A DNA stretch of 64,000 bases from Nocardioides renjunii (GCF_034661175.1 NZ_CP141058.1:4216001-4280000), one strand, 5' to 3'. Positions 17,021 through 25,257 are shown, counted from the stretch's first letter. The notes: generated from the sequence alone by a model not told the origin. Program-made: numbers and translations.

Positions 17021-18169
17021 TCACGCCTGGACGGCGGCGCCGCCGGCGATCAGCGCGTCGACGTCGCGGACCCCCCACGCGGCGAGCGCCTCGCGGGTGT
17101 GCTCGCCCGGTCGCGGCGGGGGTGCGCCGAGGCTCGCGGGGGTGCGGGAGAAGCGCGGCGCGGGGGCCGGCTGGGTGACGCCTCCCGGGGCGACGAAGGT
17201 GCCGCGCGCGGCGAGGTGCGGGTGGTCGGGCGCCTCGGCGAGAGGTACGACGGGTGCGACGCACGCGTCCGTGCCGTCGAAGACCTCGGCCCACTCGGCC
17301 TGCGTCCGCTCCCGGAAGCGCCGGGTCAGGGCGCCGCGGATCGTGGCGTGGTTGGCCGGGTCGTCGCGGTCCGGCAGCTCCACGCCGATGCGGGCGACCA
17401 GGTCCGCCCAGAACTGCGGCTCAAGCGCGCCGACGCTGACGTGCCGGCCGTCGGCGGTCTCGTAGACGTCGTACCAGGGCGTGCCGCCGTCGAGCAGCCC
17501 CGAGCGCCGCCGGCCGGTGTCGAGGCCGATCGCGGCGAAGGTGGAGGCGATGGCGTTGAGGTGCGCGGTGCCGTCGACGATCGCCGCGTCGACGACCTGG
17601 CCGCGGCCGCTGGTGCGCGCCTCGAGCAGCGCGGCGAGGACGCCGACGACGAGGTAGGTCGACCCGCCGCCGAAGTCGCCGAGCAGGTTGCCGGGGAAGT
17701 GCGGGCGGTCCCGGTCCTGGCCCAGCCCGTGGAGGGCGCCGGTGACGGCGACGTAGTTGAGGTCATGGCCGGCGGCCCGGCTCCACGGCCCGTCCTGGCC
17801 CCAGCCGGTCATCCGGCCGTAGACCAGTCGTGGGTTGCGCGCGTGGCACTCGGCGGGCCCGAGGCCGATGCGCTCGATCGCGCCGGGGCGCAGGCCCTCG
17901 ACCAGCACGTCGGCGTGCTCGACCAGGTCGAGGACGGCCGCGACCGCCTCGGGGCGCTTGAGGTCCAGCGCGACGCTGGGCCTGCCGCGGTTGAGGAGGT
18001 CCTTGTCCCCCATCGCGAACATGCCGCCGCCGGGGCGGTCGACGCGGACCACGTCGGCGCCGAGGTCGGCCAGGAGCATGCACGCGTGCGGGCCGGGGCC
18101 GATCCCGGCGATCTCGACCACCCGCACGCCCCGTAGCGGACCGGTGCCCTGACCCAGCTCGTACGTCAT
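17021..18169 (-). CDS. CaiB/BaiF CoA-transferase family protein (alpha-methylacyl-CoA racemase-like)
   Basis: The 382-residue protein opens with GVRVVEIAGIGPGPHACMLL and has His135 in AGHDLNYV and Asp165 in GNLLGDFGGGS. These match the catalytic His/Asp pair of mycobacterial alpha-methylacyl-CoA racemase with a constant offset, so racemisation of branched acyl-CoAs is the best guess, with formyl-CoA-transferase-like activity as the alternative. The ATG at 18169 is used; another ATG lies four codons upstream. It appears to head a minus-strand group with the amidotransferase and the monooxygenase. Confidence 0.88.
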   Translation of the reverse strand: MTYELGQGTGPLRGVRVVEIAGIGPGPHACMLLADLGADVVRVDRPGGGMFAMGDKDLLNRGRPSVALDLKRPEAVAAVLDLVEHADVLVEGLRPGAIERIGLGPAECHARNPRLVYGRMTGWGQDGPWSRAAGHDLNYVAVTGALHGLGQDRDRPHFPGNLLGDFGGGSTYLVVGVLAALLEARTSGRGQVVDAAIVDGTAHLNAIASTFAAIGLDTGRRRSGLLDGGTPWYDVYETADGRHVSVGALEPQFWADLVARIGVELPDRDDPANHATIRGALTRRFRERTQAEWAEVFDGTDACVAPVVPLAEAPDHPHLAARGTFVAPGGVTQPAPAPRFSRTPASLGAPPPRPGEHTREALAAWGVRDVDALIAGGAAVQA

Positions 18170-18244
18170 GCGGCTGATCATGACACCGGGACTGTCGTCG
18201 GAGGACCGGGGTTTCACGGGGCGGTGGGGGGGAAGAACGCATCC

Positions 18245-18568
18245 ATGGACCAGGTCAACCTGACGCACGCGGCGTTCTCGGAAGCCATCCGCGACGTCCA
18301 GGACGCTGCGGCGCGGCTGCACCGTGACCGCGACCGGATCGACGACCGCGTGTCGGGCTACCTCGGCAGCGGTTGGACCGGGATCGCTGCGGACTCCTTC
18401 GTCGAGGCGTGGGCGGAGTGGAAGTCCGGCGCGACCGACGTGCTCGAGGGCCTCGTCGTGATGGGCGAGCTGCTCGACGCCACCCAGAAGGACTTCATCC
18501 AGCAGGACGACGCCTCCGAGCAGGCCATGAACCAGGTTGCGGCCCGCATCGTCGATCGGCTGGGCTGA
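18245..18568 (+). CDS. WXG100-family (ESAT-6-like) protein 1
   Basis: The 107-residue helical protein has W-T-G at residues 44-46 (GSGWTGIAADSF), the turn between two long helices that defines WXG100 proteins, which are secreted by type VII systems or chaperone their cargo. A GGGGGGAAG stretch precedes the ATG at 18245. It is followed after 3 bp by a second WXG100 gene and then by a large toxin-like gene, a typical order for type VII effector modules. No EccC/EccD secretion component is in the window. Confidence 0.88.
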   Translation: MDQVNLTHAAFSEAIRDVQDAAARLHRDRDRIDDRVSGYLGSGWTGIAADSFVEAWAEWKSGATDVLEGLVVMGELLDATQKDFIQQDDASEQAMNQVAARIVDRLG

Positions 18569-18571
18569 GCG

Positions 18572-18871
18572 ATGACCGATGCCTTCGCCGTCGACCCCGA
18601 CGAGCTCGACGCCGTGGTGGCCGACATCGCTCGCACCGAGCAGGCGCTGGAGACGTTGACCAACGACATCGAGCGGCAGATCGCCAAGCTGCACGAGACC
18701 TGGGAAGGGCTCGCGGCCGTCGCGCAGCGCGAGGCCCAGCAGGAGTGGGAGCAGGGGCTGCTGACCATGCGGCAGGCTCTCGCGGACCTGCGGGTCGCAG
18801 CGGCGCAGGCGAGCCGCAACTACGCCGAGGCCGCCGACACCAACCGCTCGATGTGGGAGGAGCTCGGATGA
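18572..18871 (+). CDS. WXG100-family (ESAT-6-like) protein 2
   Basis: The 99-residue helical protein has W-E-G at residues 44-46, exactly the same position as in its neighbour, suggesting a heterodimeric EsxA/EsxB-like pair. The ends are rich in Glu and Ala with heptad-like spacing. Its stop overlaps the start of the toxin-like gene by 4 bp (ATGA), so the three proteins should be made in fixed ratio. It probably serves as a partner or targeting factor for the downstream effector. Confidence 0.88.
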   Translation: MTDAFAVDPDELDAVVADIARTEQALETLTNDIERQIAKLHETWEGLAAVAQREAQQEWEQGLLTMRQALADLRVAAAQASRNYAEAADTNRSMWEELG

Positions 18872-20169
18872 GGATCGACGTCGACTCGGGCGGCTACGAC
18901 TCCGCGGCCGACGCGCTCGTGGGCGGCAACACCGTCCTGGCGAGCGGCTACACCTCGCTCACCGGCAAGCTCGGCGGCTACTCCGCGATGGCCGGCGACG
19001 ACACCACGTCGGAGGACTTCGTCCGCACCTACGACTCCGCGGCCGCCGACACTGTCGCCGCGTTCGCCGAGCTGACCACCGCCTACGGCAACCTCGCCGT
19101 GCTCAGCAGCGCCAGCGGCGCCAACCACCGCGACGCCAACCGGAGCTCGGTCTACGCCCGCAACGCCCCCGCCGGCGACGAGCCCCCGGAGCCGCAGCCC
19201 GAGACCGTGTCGACGTACACCCCGCCCAGCTCGCTCGGCGGGGACAACGCCGACATGCCGGAGTTCTGGAACCTCATCGTCGACCACCTCCAGGGCTACG
19301 CCTGGCCCAGCGCCGACACCGGAAAGCTGCGCGAGGCGGCGTCGGCCTGGCGCGACGCCGCCGGCGTCATCGACCGGGCGCCGTCCTACGCCACCGTTGC
19401 CTCGACGCAGCTGGGCGCACAGCGCTCCCCCGAGGTCCCCTACGCCAAGGCGGCGCTGCGCGACGTCAGCACCCAGGCCGGCGACCTGGCCGACCAGTGC
19501 CGCGAGCTCGCGACCGCCTGCGACGACTATGCCGAGCAGGTCGACCAGACGCGCCAGACGATCAAGGACCTCGTCCGCGACCTCGCCATCGAGATCGGCG
19601 CGACCGCTGTCGTGAGCGGCGTGCTCAGCGTCGTGACGTTCGGCGGCGCCGCAGCCGTGGGCGCCGGTGTCGCGACGGCGCGGGCCATCTCGTGCGCGCG
19701 AAAGATCATCAGTGTCCTCGCCGCGTTGAAGGCATTCCGGGTCGTGGCCGTGATGGCCCGCACGCTGCCGAAGATCCGCGGGATCCGCACCGCGCTGAAG
19801 AAGTTCCAGAACATCCGGGCCGTGCGGCGTGCCGCGAAGAAGATCGACAAGCAGCTGTGGTCGCCGGGCAAGTGGAAGTCCAACCCCAAGAACGCCTACA
19901 AGCACTTCCAGAAGCACAAGGACGAGTTCCCCGGCGTCAACAACGCCAAGGAGTACGTCGATGCGGCGAAGAAGTTCATGACCGACCCTCCTGCGGGCAC
20001 CTACACACGGGTCCGCGAGCCAGGCGGCGACATCCTGCGCTACGACCCGAAGTCGGGGACGCTCGGCATCATGACCAAGGACGGCGTCATGAAGACGATG
20101 TTCAAGCCTGACCCTGCAAAGCTGCCGAAGAAGTTCTCGGACGTCTGGGACTATTTCCTCCATGGGTAG
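18868..20169 (+). CDS. Putative type VII-secreted polymorphic toxin, BECR-like nuclease C-terminus
   Basis: The 433-residue protein has an N-terminal region without a signal peptide (about 1-100), a proline-rich break (residues 105-125), a helical middle domain (130-240), a hydrophobic Gly/Ala-rich segment (about 245-275) and a basic linker. The last 93 residues (341-433) contain KHFQKHKDEF with two histidines, NNAKEYVDAA, RVREPGGD, RYDPKSGTLGI and KTMFKPD. That order resembles Barnase/EndoU/ColicinE5/RelE-fold RNase toxins. The arrangement and WXG100 neighbours support an antibacterial effector. Nuclease activity is inferred. Its 3' end overlaps the next gene by 8 bp, as expected for toxin-immunity coupling. 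Confidence 0.7.
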   Translation: MRIDVDSGGYDSAADALVGGNTVLASGYTSLTGKLGGYSAMAGDDTTSEDFVRTYDSAAADTVAAFAELTTAYGNLAVLSSASGANHRDANRSSVYARNAPAGDEPPEPQPETVSTYTPPSSLGGDNADMPEFWNLIVDHLQGYAWPSADTGKLREAASAWRDAAGVIDRAPSYATVASTQLGAQRSPEVPYAKAALRDVSTQAGDLADQCRELATACDDYAEQVDQTRQTIKDLVRDLAIEIGATAVVSGVLSVVTFGGAAAVGAGVATARAISCARKIISVLAALKAFRVVAVMARTLPKIRGIRTALKKFQNIRAVRRAAKKIDKQLWSPGKWKSNPKNAYKHFQKHKDEFPGVNNAKEYVDAAKKFMTDPPAGTYTRVREPGGDILRYDPKSGTLGIMTKDGVMKTMFKPDPAKLPKKFSDVWDYFLHG

Positions 20170-20422
20170 CGCGAACAACTGCCGGGTCTGCGGCTACGAC
20201 TGGGGCGAGCCCCCGTGGGGCGCTTCCGGGCAGGAACCGACGTTCTGGATCTGCCCGTGCTGCGAGGTCGAGGCGGGATACGAGGACGGAGACGTGGAGT
20301 CGTCGAAGGCCTACCGTGCCGCGTGGCTGGCCAAGGGTGCGCCGTGGTCCGACCCCGACGAACCGCACGACGGGCTGACCACCGAGGAGCGGCTCGCCCA
20401 CGTGCCGCCTGGCTTCGAGTGA
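20162..20422 (+). CDS. CPCC-type cysteine-rich protein, candidate immunity protein
   Basis: The 86-residue protein has CxxC at residues 7 and 10 and CPCC at 31-34 (CRVCGYDW, then FWICPCCEVEAGY). The four-cysteine pattern suggests a zinc ribbon of the CPCC family, which is often found beside polymorphic toxins. It is acidic overall, and its gene starts inside the last codons of the toxin gene. The position and charge make it the best candidate for the cognate immunity protein, an inference not shown by the sequence alone. Confidence 0.7.
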   Translation: MGSANNCRVCGYDWGEPPWGASGQEPTFWICPCCEVEAGYEDGDVESSKAYRAAWLAKGAPWSDPDEPHDGLTTEERLAHVPPGFE

Positions 20423-20423
20423 C

Positions 20424-20750
20424 GTGAGCGTCACTCCTGACGATCCGTTCGTCGCTCACACCGGCAGCCCCGAGGCGGCGTCGCTGCTGCGCCGCAACCT
20501 CACGGCCATCGCGGACGAGAACCGTGGCACGGCCACGGGGCGCCTGGTGCGTGACGTGCTGGCCGGCCAGCGGGATCTCGGCGACCTCGAGCACGACGCC
20601 GACTTCATGGCGCTGGTGCGCGGCGGGGTCCGCCAGTACGAGGACCACCTCGCCTCCCTCTCGCCCGAGGAGAAGGAGCGGCTCTACGCCGACGCACGCG
20701 AGCTCGCCGAGGTGGACACGTCCGACGGCGGCCCGGCACCCACGCGTTGA
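20424..20750 (+). CDS. Small helical protein of unknown function in the toxin module
   Basis: The 108-residue protein is not recognised. It is acidic and helical, with LLRRNLTAIADEN, GRLVRDVLAGQRDL and LSPEEKERLYADARELAEV segments. The GTG start is one base after the immunity-candidate stop, and its own stop overlaps the ATG of the next, frameshifted gene (TGATGA), so the three form a translationally coupled string. It could be a second immunity protein or an antitoxin-like partner. Confidence 0.6.
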   Translation: MSVTPDDPFVAHTGSPEAASLLRRNLTAIADENRGTATGRLVRDVLAGQRDLGDLEHDADFMALVRGGVRQYEDHLASLSPEEKERLYADARELAEVDTSDGGPAPTR

Positions 20751-21180
20751 TGACAACCGGGCCCTCCTCCGCGAGACCTGAGACGTTGTACGCGCCTTCG
20801 CGGACGGTGAGGCCGATCTCGACGCGCTGCAGGCAAGACTCCAGTCCGTGATGGCCCGGCTCCAACGCACCGATGACGCCGTGGGCGTGGCTGCGGTGCT
20901 GCACGACGTCGAGGGCGACCTCGAGCTCATCCGGTTCACTGTGTTCGGAGACGACGTCCGGCCGGCCGCGCTCCGCGCGCTCCAGCCGCTCATCCCGCAC
21001 ATCACCGGGCCGGTGCTTCCCATCCCCGACGGCGACGTCGTCGCGTCGGTCGACACCGAGCACGGCATCCTCATCGACACCCCCGGCGGGTGGTCGATCC
21101 GGATTGAGGGCGATTGCACCTTGCACCGGCGTGAGTGTCGTGGGGGTAGTCCAGTGAGTTCCCGTTGCCTGTCGGGGTAG
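20750..21180 (+). pseudogene. Frameshifted gene at the end of the toxin module
   Basis: An ATG at 20750 overlaps the previous stop and reads MTTGPSSARPE, then leaves frame. Adding one G after position 20782 restores a continuous reading, PEDVVRAFADGEADLDALQ, which runs on through the codon-biased region to the TAG at 21178-21180. The downstream part (from about 20783) shows normal G/C third positions, so a 1-base deletion, in the genome or the assembly, is the simplest explanation. The product would be about 143 residues of unknown family, and its last 15-20 residues are encoded by the 31-bp repeat. An internal GTG at 20848 could give a shorter protein. Confidence 0.6.
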
Positions 21181-21271
21181 TCCAGTGGGTTCCTGCTGCC
21201 TGTCGTGGTAGTCCAGTGGGTTCCTGCTGCGCGGAGACGAGTTCCGGGACAGAAGCTCACTGGACTACCCC
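21143..21271. repeat. 31-bp tandem repeat array with inverted copy (locus A)
   Basis: The core GGGGTAGTCCAGTG occurs at 21143-21156 and 21174-21187, and as GTGGTAGTCCAGTG at 21205-21218, giving a 31-bp period. An inverted copy CACTGGACTACCCC is at 21258-21271. The spacers are alike (GTTCC-C/T-GTTGCCTGTC). The direct and inverted copies could pair into a long hairpin after the toxin module. The same family recurs at 40886-40983. Confidence 0.85.
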
Positions 21272-21329
21272 GCCCCGGCGGCGACGACCACAACCACCAC
21301 CACGACAACCGCGACCACCACCACGGGCT

Positions 21330-21343
21330 TGCAACTCGTTGCA
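21330..21343. promoter_or_regulatory. Candidate PadR operator at its own promoter
   Basis: TGCAAC-TC-GTTGCA is a perfect 6-2-6 inverted repeat. It overlaps a GCATAG -10-like hexamer (21341-21346) about 20 bp before the PadR ATG. Its position fits autoregulation. Confidence 0.5.
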
Positions 21344-21364
21344 TAGGTCGGCCACACTCCTCCC

Positions 21365-21922
21365 ATGGCCCTCGAGCACGCCCTCCTCGTCGCGCTCAGC
21401 GAGCGCCCCGCGAGCGGGCTGGAGCTGACCCGGCGGTTCGAGCGGTCGCTGGGGTTCTTCTGGCACGCCACCCACCAGCAGGTCTACCGCGTGCTGGCGC
21501 GGATGGAGTCCGACGGCTGGGTGACGGTGGAGGTGGTCGAGCAGGATGGCCGCCCCGACAAGCGCGTGCACACGCCGTCGGCCGAGGGCCGGCGCGCCCT
21601 CGCCGAGTGGCTGGCGACCCCGATGCCGATGGAGACCTTCCGCAGCGAGCTGGCCGTCAAGCTCCGCGGGGCGTCGTACGGCGACCGCGCGACGCTGACC
21701 CGCCACCTGGTCGAGACACGCGCGGACCACGCCGCCCGGCTCGCGCACTACGAGCAGATGGAGCGCGACCAGTTCCCCGACCCGACCACGCTCGACGAGC
21801 CGGCGCTCGACCAGTTGCTGGTGCTGCGCGGCGGCATCCGGCTGGAGCGGTTCTGGATCGACTGGATCACCGAGTACCTGCAGGCCCACCACACCTCCCC
21901 GACCCGTGAGGCATCCGCATGA
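21365..21922 (+). CDS. PadR-family transcriptional regulator
   Basis: The 185-residue protein has the PadR winged-helix domain in the first 90 residues (LEHALLVALSERPASGLELTRRF, then HQQVYRVLARMESDGWV and GRPDKRVHTPSAEGR) and a helical C-terminal dimerisation arm, the Vir_act_alpha_C type. PadR proteins repress genes for stress or aromatic metabolism and respond to small ligands. Its stop overlaps the start of the dienoyl-CoA reductase gene by 4 bp, so it probably controls that operon and itself through the upstream palindrome. Confidence 0.9.
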   Translation: MALEHALLVALSERPASGLELTRRFERSLGFFWHATHQQVYRVLARMESDGWVTVEVVEQDGRPDKRVHTPSAEGRRALAEWLATPMPMETFRSELAVKLRGASYGDRATLTRHLVETRADHAARLAHYEQMERDQFPDPTTLDEPALDQLLVLRGGIRLERFWIDWITEYLQAHHTSPTREASA

Positions 21923-23931
21923 CGCACCCCCGCTACCCCCACCTCCTCGAGCCGCTGACCCTCGGCACGGGACCCGACGCGCTCGTGCTGCGCAACCGCG
22001 TCGTGATGGGCTCGATGCACACCGGCCTCGAGGACCACCCGTGGGACATCGACAAGCTCAGCGCCTTCTTCGTCGAGCGGGCGCGCGGCGGCGTCGGGCT
22101 CATCATCACGGGCGGGTACGCCCCCACCAAGCGCGGCTGGCTCAAGCCGTTCGCCTCGGAGATGACCAACCGCCTCCACGCGATGCGGCACGAGCGGATC
22201 ACCGGCGCGGTGCACGACGCGGGCGGTGCCATCGCGCTGCAGGTCCTGCACGCCGGCCGCTACGGCTACCACCCGCTCTCGCAGAGCGCCTCGGACAAGA
22301 AGTCGCCGATCACGCCGTTCAAGCCGAGCGCCATGTCGAGCAAGGAGGTCGACCACACCGCGACCGCCTTCGCGAGGAGCGTCGCGCTGGCCCGCAAGGC
22401 CGGCTACGACGCGGTCGAGATCATGGGCTCCGAGGGCTACCTCATCAACCAGTTCCTCGCCGCGCGCACCAACGACCGCGACGACCAGTGGGGCGGCTCC
22501 GCGGCCCGGCGCATGCACTTCGCCGTCGAGGTCGTCCGTCGCTCGCGCGAGCTGGTGGGCGACGACTTCCCGATCGTCTACCGGATCTCGCTGCTCGACC
22601 TGGTCGAGGGCGGCCAGACCTGGGAGGAGACCGCCGAGCTCGCCCTGCACCTGCAGGCGGCCGGCGTCACCGTGCTCAACACCGGCATCGGCTGGCACGA
22701 GGCCCGCGTGCCGACGATCATCACGCAGGTCCCCCGCGGCGCCTGGCGCTCGCACACCGCGCGGCTGAAGCAGCTCGTCGACGTCCCGGTCTGTGCCTCC
22801 AACCGGATCAACACCCCCGAGCTGGCCGAGGACATCCTCGCCACCGGGGACGCCGACCTCGTCTCCATGGCGCGACCGCTGCTCGCCGACCCGGCGTTCG
22901 TGGCCAAGGCGATGGACGAGCGCGCGGACGAGATCAACACCTGCATCGCCTGCAACCAGGCCTGCCTCGACCACGTGTTCTCCAACGACCGGGCGTCCTG
23001 CCTGGTCAACCCGCGTGCCTGCCACGAGACCGAGCTGGTCCTGGTGCCGACGCTGCGCAGGCGTACGGTGGCCGTCGTCGGGGCGGGCCCCGCCGGCCTC
23101 GCCGCGGCGACCAGCGCCGCCGAGCGCGGCTTCGCCGTGACCCTCTTCGAGCGGTCGTCCGAGCTCGGCGGCCAGTTCCGGCTGGCGATGGCCGTGCCCG
23201 GCAAGGAGGACTTCGCCGACACGCTGCGCTACTTCACCCGCCGGCTCGAGGTCCTCGGGGTCGACGTACGCCTCGGCGCGGAGGCCACGTCCGAGGACCT
23301 GGCCGGCTTCGACGAGGTGGTCGTGGCCACCGGCGTCCAGCCCCGGATGCCAGCCATCCCCGGCATCGACCACCCCAGCGTGGCGTCGTACGCCGACGTG
23401 CTGAGCGGCGCGGTCGTCCCGGGCCGCCGGGTCGCGGTGATCGGGGCCGGCGGCATCGGCGTCGACGTCAGCGTCTTCCTCGCCCACACCGAGGAGGACC
23501 TCGACGACTGGATGGCCCACTGGGGCGTCGGCGACCCGACCCTGCACGAGGGCGGACTGACCGAGCGCAAGCCCCGCACCCCGGCTCGCGAGGTGACGCT
23601 GGTGCAGCGCAAGACCACCCCGATCGGCATCGGCCTGGGCAGGACGTCCGGCTGGGCGCACCGCGCCGTCCTCAAGCAGTCGCAGGTCACCCAGGTCAGC
23701 GGGGCGACCTACGACCGCATCGACGACGCGGGCCTCCACGTGACCGTGGACGGCGTCGCCCGGGTCATCGAGGTGGACACGGTCGTGGTGTGCGCGGGCC
23801 AGGACTCGGTGCGCGGGCTCTACGACGGCCTCGACCGCGAGGCCCACCTCATCGGCGGCGCCGACGTCTCGGCCGAGCTCGACGCCAAGCGGGCGATCAA
23901 GCAGGGCACGGAGGTCGTCGCCGCCCTCTGA
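21919..23931 (+). CDS. 2,4-dienoyl-CoA reductase-like flavoprotein (FadH type, FMN/FAD/4Fe-4S)
   Basis: The 670-residue protein has an N-terminal Old Yellow Enzyme barrel (about 1-330), a 4Fe-4S motif Cx2Cx3Cx11C at C342, C345, C349 and C361, and a C-terminal FAD/NAD(P) domain with GAGPAGLAAATSA near 400. This is the FadH layout, in which electrons pass from NADPH through FAD and the cluster to FMN for reduction of dienoyl-CoA in unsaturated fatty-acid oxidation. Related enzymes act on trimethylamine, phenols or bile acids, so the substrate is not certain. Translation is coupled to the PadR gene. Confidence 0.88.
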   Translation: MTHPRYPHLLEPLTLGTGPDALVLRNRVVMGSMHTGLEDHPWDIDKLSAFFVERARGGVGLIITGGYAPTKRGWLKPFASEMTNRLHAMRHERITGAVHDAGGAIALQVLHAGRYGYHPLSQSASDKKSPITPFKPSAMSSKEVDHTATAFARSVALARKAGYDAVEIMGSEGYLINQFLAARTNDRDDQWGGSAARRMHFAVEVVRRSRELVGDDFPIVYRISLLDLVEGGQTWEETAELALHLQAAGVTVLNTGIGWHEARVPTIITQVPRGAWRSHTARLKQLVDVPVCASNRINTPELAEDILATGDADLVSMARPLLADPAFVAKAMDERADEINTCIACNQACLDHVFSNDRASCLVNPRACHETELVLVPTLRRRTVAVVGAGPAGLAAATSAAERGFAVTLFERSSELGGQFRLAMAVPGKEDFADTLRYFTRRLEVLGVDVRLGAEATSEDLAGFDEVVVATGVQPRMPAIPGIDHPSVASYADVLSGAVVPGRRVAVIGAGGIGVDVSVFLAHTEEDLDDWMAHWGVGDPTLHEGGLTERKPRTPAREVTLVQRKTTPIGIGLGRTSGWAHRAVLKQSQVTQVSGATYDRIDDAGLHVTVDGVARVIEVDTVVVCAGQDSVRGLYDGLDREAHLIGGADVSAELDAKRAIKQGTEVVAAL

Positions 23932-23942
23932 GCCGGGGCCGG

Positions 23943-24209
23943 TCAGGACCCCAGCGCGGCGACCTTCGCCACCAGCCTCCGCAGCCGGGTGTCGCGGTGG
24001 ACGGTCAGGGTCCCGCCGTCGCTGTCCAGGCCGAACAGCGGCAGCAGGTCGGGCCGGCCCTCGTGCTCGGCCATGAGCAGCAGGGCGTCGCGGTCGTAGT
24101 CGCCGGCGAGCTCGGCGGCCAGCACGGGGTCGTCGGAGGAGATGGCGGTGTTGATGGCGTCGACGTAGTGCGCGTACAGGGCGTCGAGGTCGTCGGTGAG
24201 ACGCGGCAT
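23943..24209 (-). CDS. Small conserved-looking protein of unknown function
   Basis: The 88-residue acidic protein is not recognised. It has a helical N-terminus (DDLDALYAHYVDAINTAIS) and a C-terminal DTRLRRLVAKVAALG helix. The ATG at 24209 is preferred because AAAGGA precedes it by 8 nt; the frame extends upstream without a better start. It converges on the dienoyl-CoA reductase gene with 11 bp between and lies after the Rpf-like gene on its own strand. Confidence 0.65.
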   Translation of the reverse strand: MPRLTDDLDALYAHYVDAINTAISSDDPVLAAELAGDYDRDALLLMAEHEGRPDLLPLFGLDSDGGTLTVHRDTRLRRLVAKVAALGS

Positions 24210-24247
24210 GGCGGGTCCTTTCGCGGGTCGTGCCCCAGTGTGCCCTG

Positions 24248-25099
24248 TCAGAGCAGGCGGCCGCAGTGCGGCCACGGGGACCGCCCGCGGGACTTGTAGA
24301 GCAGCTTGGCGCGGTAGGTCTGCTCACCGGGCGACGCGTGGTGGGGCATGCCGGAGCCGCCGACGCTGCGCCAGGTCGCGACGTTGAACTGGTAGAGGCC
24401 GTAGTAGCCGGCCGGGTTCACCGCGCGCGGGTTGCCGCCGGACTCACAGCCGGCGAGTGCGCCCCAGTTGAGGCCGTCGGCGCCGTCGACCGAGAAGGGC
24501 TGGCGGCCGACGAGCACGCGGCGCGGCTGCGGCTTGCGGACCCACGTGCGCGACGCGACGCGGTAGCGCTCCGGCTCGCCGTTGTGGAGGGTGCGCACGA
24601 CCTCGACCCGCTGGACGCCGGCGCGGCCGTCCCGGACCACCTTGCGGCGACCGGGGGCGAGCTTGGTCGTCGGGACCTCGACGACACCGGGGCGGACGCG
24701 GGTGCGCTTCGTCGTACGCCGCTTCTCCACGTCGACCAGGCGCACGGTGTCACCGTGGCGGACGCGCTTGGCGCTCCCGCGGACCTCGCGGCCGTCGCGC
24801 ACGACCTCGACGAGGTCGTTGCCGTCGACGGGGACGCCCTGGGCCTGCACCAGGCGGCTGGGCCAGGTGCGCCGCGGGACGGCGACCCGGACGACCGGCT
24901 CGGTGGCGACCTTGAGCCGGACGGCGACCTGGGCGCGCTCGGGGGTGTCGGCAGCCTCGCTGCTCGCGACCTGGGCGGTGGCGCCGGGCGCCAGGCCGAG
25001 GGCCAGGGCGGCGACCGCGGTGCCGGCGACGAGTCCGCGGAGGCGGCTGGTCACCGGGGTCGAGGAGGAGGTGGAGGCGGTTCGGGGGGTGGGACGCAC
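24248..25099 (-). CDS. Resuscitation-promoting factor-like muralytic protein (DUF348-like, G5, Rpf/transglycosylase)
   Basis: The 283-residue secreted protein has a signal segment ending near AQVASS (about residue 43), a DUF348-like region (55-110), a G5 domain (about 138-200, EVPTTKLAPGRRKVV and VRTLHNGEP) and a C-terminal Rpf/transglycosylase-like domain (205-283). The catalytic glutamate is E219 in GCESGGNP, followed by GYYGLYQFNVATW. Rpf proteins cleave peptidoglycan and wake dormant actinobacteria. RpfB usually has three DUF348 repeats; this one is shorter. The GTG at 25099 follows GAGG by 9 nt. A 160-bp leader precedes it, with a strong hairpin at 25258. Confidence 0.9.
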   Translation of the reverse strand: MRPTPRTASTSSSTPVTSRLRGLVAGTAVAALALGLAPGATAQVASSEAADTPERAQVAVRLKVATEPVVRVAVPRRTWPSRLVQAQGVPVDGNDLVEVVRDGREVRGSAKRVRHGDTVRLVDVEKRRTTKRTRVRPGVVEVPTTKLAPGRRKVVRDGRAGVQRVEVVRTLHNGEPERYRVASRTWVRKPQPRRVLVGRQPFSVDGADGLNWGALAGCESGGNPRAVNPAGYYGLYQFNVATWRSVGGSGMPHHASPGEQTYRAKLLYKSRGRSPWPHCGRLL

Positions 25100-25257
25100 G
25101 TGGAGGTACCTCGCGGGGTGGGGGTGCACCGTCGGGGGCGCTCGGACGCGACGCCGTCGGGTCCGGCGTCGAGGCCACGGCGCGCGACACCTCACGAAGG
25201 GAGGCCCCCACTCACGGGTGGGACGCACAGCCGGCAGCCCCACCACGACAACACGAG

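Noticed and set aside
20605..21126. A minus-strand open frame opposite the frameshifted gene.
   Set aside because: It has no RBS and an antisense-type composition, while the plus-strand frames show coherent coding on both sides of one missing base.
21748..24327. An 859-residue open frame opposite the dienoyl-CoA reductase gene.
   Set aside because: The plus strand carries an intact FadH-type protein with all cofactor motifs; the opposite frame has none.
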